55,534 nucleotides of DNA from an uncultured Bacteroidota bacterium. GTDB taxonomy: Bacteria; Bacteroidota; Rhodothermia; Rhodothermales; Salinibacteraceae. The stretch covers positions 1 through 55,534 of the forward strand of contig CAJXLV010000024.1 of the NCBI GenBank assembly GCA_913056185.1. The letters are read 5' to 3'. Under the pieces are notes generated by a model. It was not told the origin of the DNA. It did no database searches and was given only the letters and a program-made list of their open reading frames with translations. Position 1 is the stretch's first letter. Every line of letters starts with the position of its first letter. The position numbers and the translations under genes were made by a program. Shown piece by piece: positions 55,307 to 55,534 of the stretch.

Positions 55307-55386
55307 CGATCAAGAATGCTACTCGACACGGCCATCTTAACGTCTTACAGAGGAACGTGTACCTCACGCTGTCGGAAGTGAATTAG
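55307..55386 (+). pseudogene. degenerate second copy of the recombinase tail
   Basis: Bases 55307-55368 align without gaps to 54610-54671 and beyond, sharing for example acctcacgctgtcgga exactly, after which a 12-base deletion is seen. The frame still reads IKNATRHGHLNVLQRNVYLT and LSEVN then stop, so the nucleophile Tyr has become Asn. Similarity continues at least 45 bases past the stop. This is a dead copy of the 3' end of the same recombinase type as 54548-54718. Confidence 0.75.
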
Positions 55387-55485
55387 GTTCTGTGAGTGAG
55401 ACACTAAGGAGAGAGGTTTTCCCCACCGAGAAAAGTCTGCCTTGATTTCCAATTACTCTCGGCCTTTGGCCTACCCAAAATCAAT

Positions 55486-55534
55486 TCATGCCTCAAATCC
55501 ATTCTCGTTCAGGAGTGTCAGCAGATCCTCCCCA
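55486..55534 (-). CDS. possible C-terminus of a gene running off the window
   Basis: On the minus strand the edge of the window encodes GEDLLTLLNENGFEA followed by TGA at 55488-55486. The residues look like a natural protein end, but 15 codons are too few to assign a function or to be sure the frame is real. Confidence 0.25.
   Translation of the reverse strand, partial: GEDLLTLLNENGFEA

Overview
The window reads as a chromosomal segment of a high-GC, extremely halophilic member of the Rhodothermota/Bacteroidota, most likely Salinibacter or a close relative. Three things point there. The predicted proteins are strongly acidic (S16, the MqnA-like protein and the NYN protein end in Asp/Glu tails). 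Bacteroidota-type parts are present: a TonB receptor with a carboxypeptidase-regulatory-like N-terminal domain, and a secreted protease ending in a type IX secretion sorting domain. The housekeeping content is ordinary chromosomal content. The genus name is inference from these traits, not from a database search.

Layout. Positions 109-8941 hold a six-gene set, all on the minus strand: TonB receptor, FabG-like reductase, FabH-like synthase with altered catalytic residues, Na+/solute symporter, acyl-CoA ligase, exported alpha/beta hydrolase. A 21-bp exact direct repeat lies on each side of the set. A 1.45-kb gene-poor, partly AT-richer stretch follows. From 10394 to 25279 plus-strand genes dominate: fumC, a DegP-type protease, tyrA, gcvT, comB, ftsK, purK-purE and the secreted lysyl-endopeptidase-like protein. 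From 25416 to 32176 the minus strand carries tyrS, smpB, an mqnA-like gene and the translation operon ffh-rpsP-rimM-trmD-rplS. A folate cyclo-ligase and a PspC-domain protein (plus strand) precede an M16 peptidase pair and polA (minus strand). From 39969 to 49470 the plus strand carries a HAD phosphatase, purN, purH, mreB, mreC, hslV, an NYN-domain protein, hslU and a small membrane protein. A lipoprotein hydrolase, an AI-2E-family permease and a flippase-like membrane protein close the core region.

The right end (53206-55534) is an integration hot spot. It contains an intact tRNA-Thr(UGU), a complete tyrosine recombinase of visibly lower GC, two decaying 3' ends of a different recombinase, and between those two remnants a strikingly AT-rich lipoprotein gene. 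This is the most foreign-looking part of the window.

Functional links. De novo purine synthesis is represented by purK, purE, purN and purH in two places. Protein quality control is represented by hslV/hslU, the DegP-type protease and smpB. Co-translational targeting and ribosome maturation genes form the classical ffh-rpsP-rimM-trmD-rplS order. The best candidates for something undescribed are the six-gene lipid/ester module, the NYN gene lodged between hslV and hslU, the long acidic S16 tail, the short tandem duplications that sit just after several stop codons, and the recombinase-tail/cargo arrangement at the right edge.
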